From NCBI RefSeq assembly GCF_954871325.1, contig NC_088776.1, forward strand, positions 25,344,508-25,408,507: DNA of 64,000 nt, read 5' to 3'. This DNA comes from Gordionus sp. m RMFG-2023 (lineage: Eukaryota > Nematomorpha > Gordioida > Chordodea > Parachordodidae). Made by a program: the position numbers and the translations under genes. The notes below the pieces were generated by a model that saw only the letters and a program-made list of their open reading frames with translations, searched no databases and was not told where the DNA came from. Of the stretch, positions 24,283 to 35,599 are shown piece after piece. The first letter of the stretch is position 1. Each line of letters starts with the position of its first letter.

Positions 24283-24986
24283 TATAATTCCGGCCTGGCT
24301 CGAAATCCAAACGAGCCAGGTAGTGGACTAAAATTTTTCTAAAGTATTTTTCAATTTAAAAACATTGATTAAAATAATAGACCAATATCTCGTACAATGG
24401 TCTGTTTACTTCTTTACCTAATGCTTATGAATATGATAAATATTTATATAGTTTTTAATATTTAAATGTTGATATTGATAGCCACAAAGTAGGTCAAGTA
24501 TGAAAAATTTAAGTATATGTTAAATTTAACAGCCAGGGGCATTGGGAAATTTTAAATCAATAATTTTAAAAACATAGGTTAATGATTTTACTAAAACAAA
24601 TTATTTACAAGAAAATAAAGTTAAATTTATTGATAAAAAATGATTTATTAATATAATTATATACTCGGTGGTAGATGCTTAAATTTTTTTTATTTACGCC
24701 GGGTCGGGCAAATTTTATTTGATGAATTTTGATATTTCATTGAAGTCATAATCATATAGTTTTTTAATTTAACCACTCTCCAATATTATAAATAGTTGTT
24801 TATTCTGGTGTTCAACAACATGTATTTTGGTTTAGGTCTTATATTTAAAAAATAAATAAAAACCAGGCCGAGCTACGCAACCTTAATAAAAATTTAACAC
24901 CGGCATGGCATTTGACCGGGACGGGCAAAAACTAAATTTTCACATGGCCAGGCTAGGCCCTAAAAATATTGCCATTTGCATATCTA
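24283..24986. repeat. GC-word repeat related to the GATCTGCA MITE family
   Basis: GC-rich islands (CGGCCTGGCTCG, CCGGGTCGGGC, AACCAGGCCGAGC, GGCCAGGCTAGGCCC) stand out in AT-rich DNA. The right edge TTTGCATATCTA resembles the MITE end TTTGCAGATCTCTA. The left end and target duplication were not found. Confidence 0.4.
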
Positions 24987-24999
24987 CCCAATGGCTCAA

Positions 25000-26250
25000 A
25001 AAAATATCAAATTTTGAAATAAAAAGCGTCACTTGTTTCTCTATGAATAGTGTTTTATTTAATAATATAAAGAACCATCCTTAATTTTTTTAGAATTTTA
25101 TTAAGTCGGTTTTTAGAAAATTAAAAAAATATAACACTACAATTTGATATATAACTCAAGACTCTCGATTATTATTTTGTCAAAACCGGGGATAAACTAT
25201 GGTCAATTTATAACGCAAGACACAAGCATAATTTAAATCTTTTTTTAAAATACAATTATAGAATTATCAAAATACATAATTATAATTGATGAAATATATA
25301 TTGGATCATTTCTCTTCATCTTTCATTGATTCAATTTTATTTTTTCTTGTTAAATTATTGGTCATTTAACATTTCAAGTTTGTCGAATGATCCAAAGGTT
25401 GTAGTGAGTGGCATACTAAGATTTATACAAAGGCGAGAGGGGCTATTAGGCCGGGTCCCTTCTATTAAATATATTAATAAAGTATTTTTGATTTTCTTAT
25501 GGTCATATAACTTTTTTAAATATGTAACTTTTTTAAAGTATCTAACGTTTTTAAGTATCTAATCTTTTAAAATATCAAATTTTTTAAAATATCTAACATT
25601 TTAAAAAATTGAAGTAGTGATAAAAAATTGGAATAATAATTAAAATGTTTTAACTGAAAAAAAACGATTAGTGTGATTTTTATTTTTGTGTTTAAGGCTG
25701 CGTCCAAAATCATAAAAATATAAATAAATAAAAAATAAATTTTGAAGAAAATAAGCTATTTTTAATGTAAAAATAAAATGGGGTCCAATTTCATTTTTCG
25801 GTATTTATAAAAACTTATTTTTAAAAAATAATAATAATAAAAAATTTGTGAAATTTTTATAAAAAAATTAGTAAGTACAATTTTTAATGCTGTTAATTTT
25901 TATAAATTTACTAACCCAAAAGATTATAGCCTTTTATATTAATATATTATTTAGTGTCAGAATATAATTTTATGGAAAGCATAAGAGTGCACAGGAACCT
26001 CTGGTGCAAAAATGATTTAAAATTCAGAGATTCTGTAGAAAATAGGAAAATTTGGGATGAAATAATAGGAAAAACATAACTTGAATTATGATCTAGCAAA
26101 AAAAATTTTTTTAGCTGTAAAGACTAAATTTAATAAATTATATTATTTCACCCAACAAAATCTGGTAAAAATAAATATTATAAAAGGTATATGTTGAACA
26201 ATATATATGGTTAAAAAGAAAATATTGATGATATTACCAAATATATATTT
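25000..26250. other. AT-rich stretch, nothing recognised
   Basis: A 78-codon ORF at 25326-25562 has repetitive TTTTTAAGTATCTAAC-type coding and no recognisable domain; I do not support it as a gene. Confidence 0.45.
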
Positions 26251-26252
26251 AG

Positions 26253-26480
26253 GCTGCATCATACCTTAATGAAATTGCTAACCCACTTAATGATATAAAT
26301 ATTTGGCAAAATATGTCTATTGATTCTTTTGATGATACTATAATTTCTGATATTACTATTATTTATATTTATTATTGATTAATAGCTAGATCAAGATAAT
26401 GCCAACAAAGAAAATGAAAACCTTAAAGTTATTAATAAAAATATTCCTATTCCTACTTCTAAAAGATTTTATATTATTTC
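26253..26480 (+). other. Unassigned coding-like segment
   Basis: One frame reads AASYLNEIANPLNDINIWQN and on to SIDSFDDTIISD. After an ATTAATAG acceptor-like site another reads LDQDNANKENENLKV, then NIPIPTSKRF. The polar, balanced composition is unusual for this AT-rich region. No family is recognised; a decayed transposon or a host exon pair are both possible. Confidence 0.18.
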
Positions 26481-26599
26481 AATTACAATTTTATTATATA
26501 ACTCAAATAAAATATATTAATTTTTATATTTTTTATGGAAAATTATCTTTCAAAATAAAAGTTATTATTGGTTTTCCAAATTTCATTAAATATTGATAC

Positions 26600-27715
26600 A
26601 ATTATTTAAGTATATAAATAAAATTTTGATATAACCATCAAATAATAGGTTCATACAAAGTTTAATAACTGAAAGGTAATATAAAATAATAAATACAATT
26701 AAATATTTACATATATTTTAATAAATAATTAATAATTGAATCATATCAAGCATTATGAATATTTTTATTTTTTTAAAACTTAAATGTGTCCAAAGTGTTT
26801 TGTTATTAATTTGCCAAAATTTTAAAATTTTAAGGATTTTTCAAAACATTTTGGACTAAAAAGAAGTTTTGTAATTTGATTAAAGTAATAAATAAATTCG
26901 CTGGTTTTATAATTTATATTAATTGAGTAGTTTGATTGCATTTAATACATAAAATACCTTTTTAAAATATGCATTTTTTAATAAAAAATTGGCATCCTAG
27001 AATAAAATACAACTAAATATCTGGTTTTCATTTATATTTAGAGCCTTATTAGTACTTTATTCCTCAAGCAGTTTTGTAAGATACAAAAATAAACAAAATG
27101 AAAATTGTTGTTAAGCTTTAATGTGAAGTTAACCAAGCTTCAGGAAACACTAATTCTAAAATTTATACCAAATGGGTTAGGGAAAAAATTATCGATAGAA
27201 TAGGAAAATAATTTCTAAATTATATCGTGCCAGAATGGAAGATATAGAAGCTCTAAATATGTGGTTTGCGTTTATATTTAGTGTCTTAATTATTGACTCT
27301 TCAATAAATTTGGCCAACTACAAAAAAAGTAACCTAATTATAAGCTAAATAAACTGAAACCATGCCTTAAGCATGTCCGCTAAACTTCTGGAAGCATTAG
27401 CATTGAAACTTATATCGATGATTACTGCATATTTAGTAAACTTTAATGTCTTAAAAATAAGAAAATTTGCCAAGATCATGCTAATAAAAGCACTGAATAT
27501 CCGAGTGTGAATATGTAACACCTGATTTATACTTAATAGTTTATCAATATCTAGGCAATAAACACAAACCAATTATAAGCGAAATACAAACTATAACGGA
27601 ACCTCTTAGGCTGAGTCTTAAATATCGGATTTTAAATTGCTATTCATACGTCAATTTGGTCTCGATTAAAAAAAAATCAAATTTTATGATTCTACGATCA
27701 TTATTTGTTCTTTTA
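26600..27715. other. AT-rich stretch, nothing recognised
   Basis: Two similar segments (AATTCTAAAATTTATACC... and TTGCGTTTATATTTAGTG...) near 27000-27260 hint at an old duplication. No gene is supported. Confidence 0.4.
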
Positions 27716-27723
27716 TATATACT

Positions 27724-27760
27724 AGGGCTACGCCCTATCTGGCCTTTGGCCGGTGGGAGT
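27724..27760. repeat. Small hairpin pair next to CTAG
   Basis: CTAGGGCTACGCCCTATC contains the hairpin GGGCTACGCCC directly beside CTAG, followed by GGCCTTTGGCC. This is the layout of a reverse-oriented helitron 3' end, but no second end was found. Confidence 0.3.
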
Positions 27761-27819
27761 GTAGCTTGGGAATCCCAAATGGCGCGGAATCTAAAATTTC
27801 ACAAATAGTGGTGAGTAAC

Positions 27820-30478
27820 CAGTAGCGTACGCAGGAATTTGGTGGGGGGGGGGATAATTAAATTTTTTTAAAATAAAATTATTGTTATTTAAAAATATTA
27901 AGCATATATTTATTAGGACTAATAACTATTTCTAATATACAAATTTAAATTAATATGAATTATAAAAAATTAAATATATAAACCGATATATAAAAATAAA
28001 TTTGATTTAAAAAATATTAAACGAATATAACCGGCAGCATATAAATACTTTAAATAAATCTGAATTATAAAATATTAAGTGGATATAACCAGGATATGAT
28101 TAAAATAAATAATCCATAATAGAAATTTAAATTTTTTTGAGCTTTTAAAATTTATATATAAAGTATAAAAAATCTAAATGTTGGAAATATGAATAATTAT
28201 ATTTTTTATGTAAAAGAAAAATATATAAGACATTAAAAAATGATAGCACAAAAAATATTATAGAAACATTATATTTTTATAATGTAAAATCCAATCTTCG
28301 TTGGGAGGGAGCTAATTTTTCAATCTCTCATTAGTTGCAGTACTAATGGGAAGAGTTGCTAATATATATAATAATTTCAATATATTGGGAAAATAATCTA
28401 AAAGATGTTTGAAATGATACAAAGCATCATAGCATTTTTTGGGACTATATCTACCATAGTTAATCTTTTATACCATAGTTGGCATTCAGCTAATTAAGCA
28501 TCATGAGATACATTAATGTCTTCATGATAAAAATCTTCCAAATATTTTATTTTTTTCTATCACCATCTGAAAAAGGTTCAGAGGGCTTTTGCGGAAGTAA
28601 TATCTGCAGATTGATAAGTGTTTCTTGATAAATTAAAAACCTTTCATTTACTTGGGTTATAAATGTATCCAAAAGAGGTATAAAGAAATTTATTTTATAA
28701 TATTCTTCTATTGACCCTATATTAATATTTGGAAGGTAAGTTTGCCTTACTGTAAGTCGAGGGAGACAAATATTGAACTCGTATAGCTCTGCTTTTGATT
28801 CAACATTAACATATAAAATATGAAATTCCTCATCAGCATTATCTCTAATTTCTTTGAGTTCTAATAAAATTGTCTCTGCTATTCTCATCATCTCAATCAA
28901 ATCAATATCAGGTTTTTGAAAAGTATTACATAAAATAGTTGTATAATTAAATAATTTATTAATACATTCTAATGCGAAAAAAAAATTTGGTATAAGTATT
29001 GAATCCAGTAACTTGCTTGCTTCTGAAGAAATAGAAATTGTGATATTTCTATAATAGCCTTAATAATCGGCTCTTCTAACTCGATAAAAGCTGTTACTGC
29101 TTGATGTCGAAGACTCCATCTTGTTGGACAAGCTTTTTGAAATTTTTTTCTCCATGTTGGGCAAGGAGTTTCAGATATAATTCTGTTCAAAATATTTTGA
29201 CGCTTGGGGTATCTAAACATCTCATAGATGCTAGATATTTTACCTGATATAAATATAAAAATTTTAATTTAATAATTAAAAACCTAAGCAATTTGATATC
29301 AATAGTAAAGAACATGAATCCGATATTGCTAAGTTGAGTGAATGGGCAGCACAGTGGAAATATATAGCTGTTGGGCATTTTTTTTTAATAAATACCTGAA
29401 GCCCATTGAATTGTCCACTCTTTGCACGTGCTCCATCATACCCTTGCCCACGTATCATATTTATATTTAGCTATATTTTTTAAAATAATTATATAATAAG
29501 ATTAATTATTACTTTTAATTTTTTAAGATTCACAAATAATATTACATCAGCTAAAGCAGACCCAGTCATGCTTGAAACAGGAATAAATTGGAGAAACATT
29601 TCCTTGATAATGTTTTTATGAGTATCTACATATCGTGCACACAACGACATCTGCTCAATGCCAGCAATGTCCGTGGTCTCATCTGCCAAAATTGAGAAGC
29701 ATGGGGCAGAATTGATTTCAACAATCAATTTTTCTAAAATGATATTGTTGCAAATATCAATTATCTCATTTTATATCCTAGGGCTGAGATAAGTAGCATT
29801 TTTATTGGTACTAATGAGGCTCTCCATTAATACAGGATCTCCTAATGCTTTAAATTTTAAAAGTCCACGGAAATTACCTTCGTTATCATCATTATTAAAA
29901 TTTAAGCTTCCTGAATCCTTGTGGCCACGAAGTGCTAGGACTTGCAAGCCACAATATAAAATAGCCTCAATAGTTAGTTTTATCTTGCCTCTATTTTCTT
30001 TTGCAATTTTAACCCTATTTTTATCAATTATTGATGAAATGGGAATCATATCCCCCTTTTGAATTGATTCATTTGAGGAAATCATCAGTTCACAGCTTTT
30101 GTTTATTAAATTATCATACTATACTTTTTTGTTTTTGGCATGATTTTCACCTTCAGCGTTTTTTAAAAAAAGTCTAATATCCATGACTAGAAATTTGAAA
30201 ATTATAATACCGGGAAATCTAAAAATAATAGATAAATATTACGCCACAAGGAAAACTTGAAAACGAAATTAATTGATAAAGTAAATTAGTAAATGAAAAA
30301 GGTAATAATATAAAAATTTAAAAAGAAATAGATATGAATAATTATAATAAAATATAAAAATATAAAAAATAATATTTTTGAAAAATATGTTTGGCATCTG
30401 CATTTTGGCTTGGGGGGTAAGGTGGGGGGGGGAAGGGGGATTTGTCTTCCTGCCCCCCCCCCGCTGCGTACGCCAATG
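27820..30478 (-). mobile_element. hAT family A copy 1 with exact target duplications
   Basis: The 2659-bp element starts CAGTAGCGTACGCAGG and ends CTGCGTACGCCAATG; the inner 11 bases of the ends match inversely. It is flanked by an exact 8-bp duplication TGAGTAAC (27812-27819 and 30479-30486). G/C homopolymer tracts lie just inside both ends. The transposase is on the minus strand. It is the reference copy for the decayed family members at 16.2, 37.4, 40.0 and 42.0 kb. Confidence 0.95.
28280..30184 (-). pseudogene. hAT transposase, ZMYM1/DUF4371-type, nearly full length
   Basis: Starts MDIRLFLKNAEGEN at 30184. Blocks in order: ALRGHKDSGSLNFNNDDNEG; FSILADETTDIAGIEQMSLC with the first catalytic Asp; IRGQGYDGARAKSGQFNGLQ; YFHCAAHSLNLAIS; CPTRWSLRHQA; and near the C-terminus LYILATLPISTATNER, the hAT dimerisation motif. 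This is the cut-and-paste transposase related to ZMYM1. Two short introns seem retained: about 42 bp from GTAATT to ATATAG just before the RGQGYDGA block, and about 40 bp from GTTTTT to ATATCAG near 29250-29290. The copy is dead: early TAG and TAA stops, a frameshift near 29035 and further breaks in the C-terminal 250 bases. Confidence 0.88.
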
Positions 30479-30489
30479 TGAGTAACAAA

Positions 30490-31365
30490 TGGCGATGGAT
30501 CACAAATCATGAGATATCATATTTTAAATAGAAATGAAATATTGGTATGGGGCTGATCAGCAGGAATCAAGGGGAATAGTGTTAGGAGCTACGAAATGTT
30601 AAAAAAGGTAGGATTTAGAATATATATAAAATGTTATTTAAATTATAAAAATATAATACTATGTATTGTTATCTCGATCTGATGATAATAAAATAACGAA
30701 GCATATATAGTATTGTAGTGATTTATACTAAATAATCAGCATGGATAAAAAGGAATATTCTTCGGGGAGACGAATTGGTAAACTTCATAAAAAAACTAAA
30801 TTAAAATATCATATATATGGTCATATAAATTAGAAAACCATGATTCGTATTTTTGCTGAGAAATACTAAATAAGCAGTAGTAAAAGGGAATAATGGTAGA
30901 TGCGACGAAATGACAAGTTTTAAAAAGGTAGGATCCTTAAGAATAGATATACAATTTTATTCAAATAATAAAAATAAAGTACTATATATATTTTTTTTGA
31001 GTTATACAAAATAATCATCATGGAAAATCGGAAAGTTATAATATAGATTTAACAGATATAGAAGTAAAAGAGTTAAAATCTCATTATATATAATCAATTT
31101 ATATTTCAAAAATTAAATAGGATTCTGAATCTCATATTAATATGCAATTCTATGCATAAAGTTTGCCAAACTTTTGAAAGCACTAATCTAAAAACTTGGG
31201 ACAATATATTCTTAACTAGTATATGTGTTAATTTAATACAATCCGTTTCGTAAACAGTAATATAAATAAGAAATCATTAGCAAAATAAGGAAAATTCTAA
31301 AAATGGTATCAAGATTTAAGATAGAACGAAATAATCAGATTTTTTAAAAAGTTAGTAATTATATT
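30490..31365. other. AT-rich stretch with a weak repeated block
   Basis: ATGTTAAAAAAGGTAGGATTTAGAATATATATAAAATGTTATTTAAATTATAAAAAT at 30597 recurs at about 30920 (GTTTTAAAAAGGTAGGATCC...). The shared order over some 320 bases suggests two diverged tandem units. No gene is recognised. Confidence 0.4.
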
Positions 31366-31369
31366 TTAC

Positions 31370-31543
31370 CAGGCGCGTAGCCAGCTGGGAGAGAGGAGTG
31401 GAAAAGAAATGTCCATCACTCCGTGGCAAAATTTTTGAAGAAATATAAAAGGGCTCAGGCGCGAAGCCAGGGGGAGGGGGGTGGGAGAGGGGAAGAAATT
31501 CCCCGTCCAATGTAGAGAATTTTTGAAAAAATATAAAAGGGCT
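31370..31543. mobile_element. hAT left end present twice in tandem
   Basis: CAGGCGCGTAGCCAG begins at 31370 and CAGGCGCGAAGCCAG at 31456. Each is followed by a G-rich tract and TTTTTGAAxAAATATAAAAGGGCT, giving two units of about 86 bp. The right end is not found. Confidence 0.7.
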
Positions 31544-31639
31544 TCATATGTGAATTTTAAAGCATTCTATTTCAAAAATAGTATATTCTATATTAAATAT
31601 TAGCAAAAAATTTAAATATATTACAATTTTTTTTTCCTT

Positions 31640-32049
31640 TTAGCTCTCAATTTTTCTGGTGGCAAGCTCCTCTGAGAACTAAGCGCTCTTGTTTGTCTGA
31701 TCAAAATTTTGAAATCAATTGTTGCTAAAAATAAAATAGTTATATAAAGATGTTATCATATAACATATTATTTTTGTATAAATTTATTTATATTATAATT
31801 AAATATATTAATATTTTTTTTATAAAACGATCTTTTTGTATAGTTTTATTTTATTATATTGTCGGAAAAAAATAAATATTATTTTTGTATATATTTAATT
31901 TTTTTAAGTAACGAGTAGCCCGTTACTTTTTTGAAAAGTCGGCAACGCGCTTTTTTTGAAAAGGTAACGAGTAACGGTAAGGTGTTTCTTTTTTCAGATG
32001 TAACGAGCAACGGTAACGCGTTTCTTTTTTGTAGTGACGTTTACAGACT
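31640..32049 (+). mobile_element. hAT family C, 3' end with transposase C-terminus
   Basis: FSGGKLL and LSDQNFEIN-type coding (31650-31730) matches the hAT C-terminal block FSxxGKxLxxxRxxLSDxNFExLL in two frames. The sequence then runs into repeated AACGAGTAACGGTAACGCG words and ends TGACGTTTACAGACTA, the inverse of TAGTCTGTAAACG, like the right end of the copy at 50378-51826. The 5' part is missing. Confidence 0.6.
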
Positions 32050-32332
32050 ATTTATTAAAAATTGATTTTAATATAAATCCAACAATTTTTTAAATATTAA
32101 ATTTGTGACCAACGAAAAAATTCATCTTATCTTATTTAATAATATTTTAATTTTAAAATGAGTATTTACGAAAGATTTTATTGTGGAATATAATTCATTT
32201 TATAAATATAATTATCCTCAAATTTAATATGCGCTCTTAAAAACTGTGATATTAATATTTGCAATTATAACATAATTTATGTGATATATGCTTGCAACAA
32301 TAGATATATTATTTATAGTGTTACAGGTTTCC

Positions 32333-32690
32333 CATTCTAAAAAGGAAAAGTCCCAAGCAAAAAAGGAAAAATTTCAATCATAAAAGGAAAAATTTCAATC
32401 ATAAAAGAAAAAGGTCCAATCAAAAAAAGAAAATGATATAAGGAAAAGAGAAAAAGCCCAAACAAAAAAGGAAAAGTGTCAATCAAAAAAGGAAAAGTCC
32501 CAAAGGTTTAGGAAAAAGTCCGATCAAAAAAGGAAAAGTGTGAAACAGAAAAGAAAAAGGTTTAATCAAAAAAGGAAAAGTGTCAAACAAAAAAGGAAAA
32601 GTGTCAATCGAAAAAGGAAAATTCCCAAAAGGAAAGGAAAAGTGTCAATAAAAAAAGGAAAATTTCCATTCATAAAAGGAATATCGTAAT
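32333..32690. repeat. Minisatellite, unit about 21 bp
   Basis: About 16 imperfect units of AAAAAAGGAAAAGTGTCAATC fill this stretch, so one strand is nearly all purine. Variants CCCAA and TTTCAAT alternate in the second half of the unit. Confidence 0.9.
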
Positions 32691-32699
32691 TTTTTTAAA

Positions 32700-33060
32700 T
32701 TTCTTGTCAATTTTTCTTAAATTTTTATTTATTTTTGTTATTCCTTCTTATTTTATTTCTAACTTTTTGCGATTTCCTTGCGTTATTTTTCTTACTGTAT
32801 CTTTTCTCTATTTATTTCTAACTTTTTGCAATTTCTTTACTTTATTTATCTTCCTCTCTCAATTTATTTTTCTTCTCATTTTTGATAATTCTTTCGTCTT
32901 TTTAAAAATAATTTATAAATTTAGGTCCATTATTTTAACAATTCTTTACTTTTTTTTCATAATACATACAATATTCTTTTTATGATTTTTTCTCCTATTG
33001 TAATCTTTTACATATATTTTTAACCTTTTCAATCTCTTTATATTTAAAAATAATTTAATG
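32700..33060. other. Strand-asymmetric pyrimidine-rich tract
   Basis: The + strand is strongly T/C-rich with few G, directly after the purine-rich minisatellite. The 93-codon Phe/Ile/Leu-rich ORF at 32704-32985 is a composition effect, not a supported gene. Confidence 0.5.
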
Positions 33061-33179
33061 AGTCATTAAAAGCAAATATTCAATAATTAAATTTACCCGA
33101 ATTTTAACAAAGTCACCCAAAATAAGTCATAAATGGCTAATAATGACTTAATAATAAAGTTTGTATAAAAAGTTTACAG

Positions 33180-34070
33180 CCTCGGGGTGTTGTTGAAGGG
33201 TTAGTCAAACTGATTTATACAAAATTGGCTATAGCTCCTGTTTTTTTTTAAATATTATAAAAAATATATATGATTAGATACCTAAAACTATACTCTATAA
33301 AGGTGCCTTATAAAAAATTTTAAAAATATAATCATTTTTTTGAATTTTATTTTTTGTAAAAGTGAAAATTTTGCCCAACAAGCCCCAATAGCGGGGTGAG
33401 GCAAACCACTTTATGGGGCTTCATAAACCATTGGTTTTTTTTAGGCTATAATAAATTGAAATGCATTTTTATTTATTGCTTTATTGTTCAAAATATCATA
33501 ATACTTATAAATTGAAGCTAATTATATATAAAAATTGAAACTTAATTTTGGTTAATTTAATTAACATTTTTGATTTTAAAAAATAAGGAAAAGATCTTAA
33601 GGAGAAATTATGATATCAAAACAGCCATGATATTGCCTTTCCAAGATTTTGAAATTTTTTCATTATTAACTGCCATAATTGACATATATGGTTTAGCAAG
33701 CCCCGATAGCTCTAAATTGACCATTTATGATTGAAATAATATCTAGATATAATAAATACTTATAAAACTTTCCCAGATTATAGAAGAGTGTTTAAACTTT
33801 GCTATAAAATTTAATTTACCTATAAATGATTAATGATTATATATTTTAATAAAAATTAAAATTCTGTCATGTAAAAATCTTTTAAAAATTTCATCAAAAT
33901 TTTATTTCATAAATAAAATTTTTAATTATTAAATAAAGATTTTTTGTCTATAGATGTAAAAACTATATTAGGATAAAATTTTAACCTTCTGGTGTATTTA
34001 ATTTAAAATGAGATTAAATGGTTTGCCAAGCCCCGGGGTTTACCTAACCCAGTCTCCCTTACTTATATTT
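33180..34070. repeat. Repeat with CCCAGTCTCCC end, copy 1
   Basis: Shares GGCTATAGCTCCTG, ACTATACTCTATAAAGGTGC, GGTGAGGCAAACCAC and GTTTGCCAAGCCCCGG in order with 45768-46320. The right end CCCAGTCTCCCTTA is the inverse of the other copy's left end TATGGGAGACTGGG. No coding capacity is seen; the class is unknown. Confidence 0.65.
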
Positions 34071-34206
34071 TTCAAACTTATAAAATTTGTAATAAAGAAT
34101 AAAATTTTTATAATTATATTAAGCTATTTAATAAAGTTCTCGTTATTTTTTATAATTTTTAATCAACCTATTTCCATTTTTATTTTACTAGATAATTATA
34201 TAATTA

Positions 34207-35599
34207 CTAGCTAATAACCCGTCAAGAATGACGGGGTTGAGGGGTAATTAGTTAGTTTGTGTATTTGGTACTAAATATGCTTTATATTAAAATTTAAGAG
34301 AAAAAGAGGTAAAATTGTTGCAATGTAACCCGTAAGCATTAAGGGTATTAGAAATATCAAAATTTAAATTTGTGATAGGAATCATATTGGGTAAAATTAA
34401 AAATAGAGATTCTTCAAAATTTTTGAATTTTAAATATGGGCTAGACATTGGCCTCAAAATTTTGTTTTGCAGACACAGCTAGGCCTGATCAAAAAACCAC
34501 GTCCCATGCAACTTTCCCAAAATTTTGCCATTTATTTCTATTGTAATTTAATAATAATGTCTTAAATTTAATTTTATATTTAGAATAAAATTTAAATTTG
34601 TGATAGAAATCATATTGAATAAAATTTAAAATAGAAATGCTTGGAAATTTTTTAATTTTAAATATGGGGTAGACATTAGCCTGAAATTTTTTTTTGCAAA
34701 CATAGCCAGGCCTGATCAAAAAACCAAATCCTATGAAACTTTCATCTAATTTGCCATTTATTTCTATTGTAATTTAATAACAATGTCTTAAATTTAATTT
34801 TTATATTCCATTTATTTCTATTGTAATTTAATAACAATATCTTAAATTTAATTATATATTTAGAATAAAATTTAAATTTGTGATAGAAATCATATTGGGT
34901 AAAATGTAAAATAGATATGCTTGAAAATTTTTTAATTTTAAATATGGACCAGACATTGGCCTGAAATTTTTTTTCTCAAACCTGGCCAACCCATAATAAT
35001 TTTGTAATTTTTTCCCAAGCCTGGAGATAGATAAAACTCTGAAAACCATATTGTTAGGAAAATTTTCTCAAGCCCGCCAATGACCATAATAATTTTGTTA
35101 GTTGATAACTGAAATAAAATATATAAAAGTCATAATTCATTTAAAAATAAAATCAGAATATGAAAGTTGTGTGGGTTTGGTTTTTTAATCAGACCTGGCG
35201 ATTTTTGCAAAAAAAATTTTCAGGCCAATCTCTAGCCCATATTTAAAATTAAAAAATTTTCAAGCATTTCTATTTTATATTTTACACAATATGATTTCTA
35301 TCACAAATCTAAATTTTATTCTAAATTAAATTTAAGACATTTTTATTAAATTACAATAAAAATAAAAATAAATGGCAAAATTTTATGAAAGTTGCATGGG
35401 ACTTAGTTTTTGATTAGGCCATTTTATGTCTGCAAAAAATATTTTCAGGCCAATGTATAACCCATATTTAAAATTCAAAAATGCAACAATTTTACCTCTT
35501 TTTCTCCTAAATTTTAATATTTATATAAAATTTATTAATAAAGTATATTTAGTACCATACACACAAACTAAATAATTATCCTTCAAACCCTTCAGCTAG
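34207..35599. mobile_element. Helitron-like palindromic element, 1.4 kb
   Basis: The left edge is CTAG followed by the hairpin CCCGTCAAGAATGACGGG; the right edge is CTAG followed by T, without the hairpin. The arms are inverted repeats of each other (GTTTGTGTATTTGGTACT against AGTACCATACACACAAAC). The left arm holds three direct units of about 250-280 bp (from about 34370, 34590 and 34870, each with AAATTTGTGATAGxAATCATATT and CAGACATTGGCCT); the right arm has about two inverted units. Ending in CTAG beside a hairpin and inserting before T are helitron 3'-end traits. Confidence 0.7.

Noticed and set aside
32333-32690. CRISPR array
   Set aside because: Units are contiguous and imperfect, with no unique spacers, and the DNA is eukaryotic.
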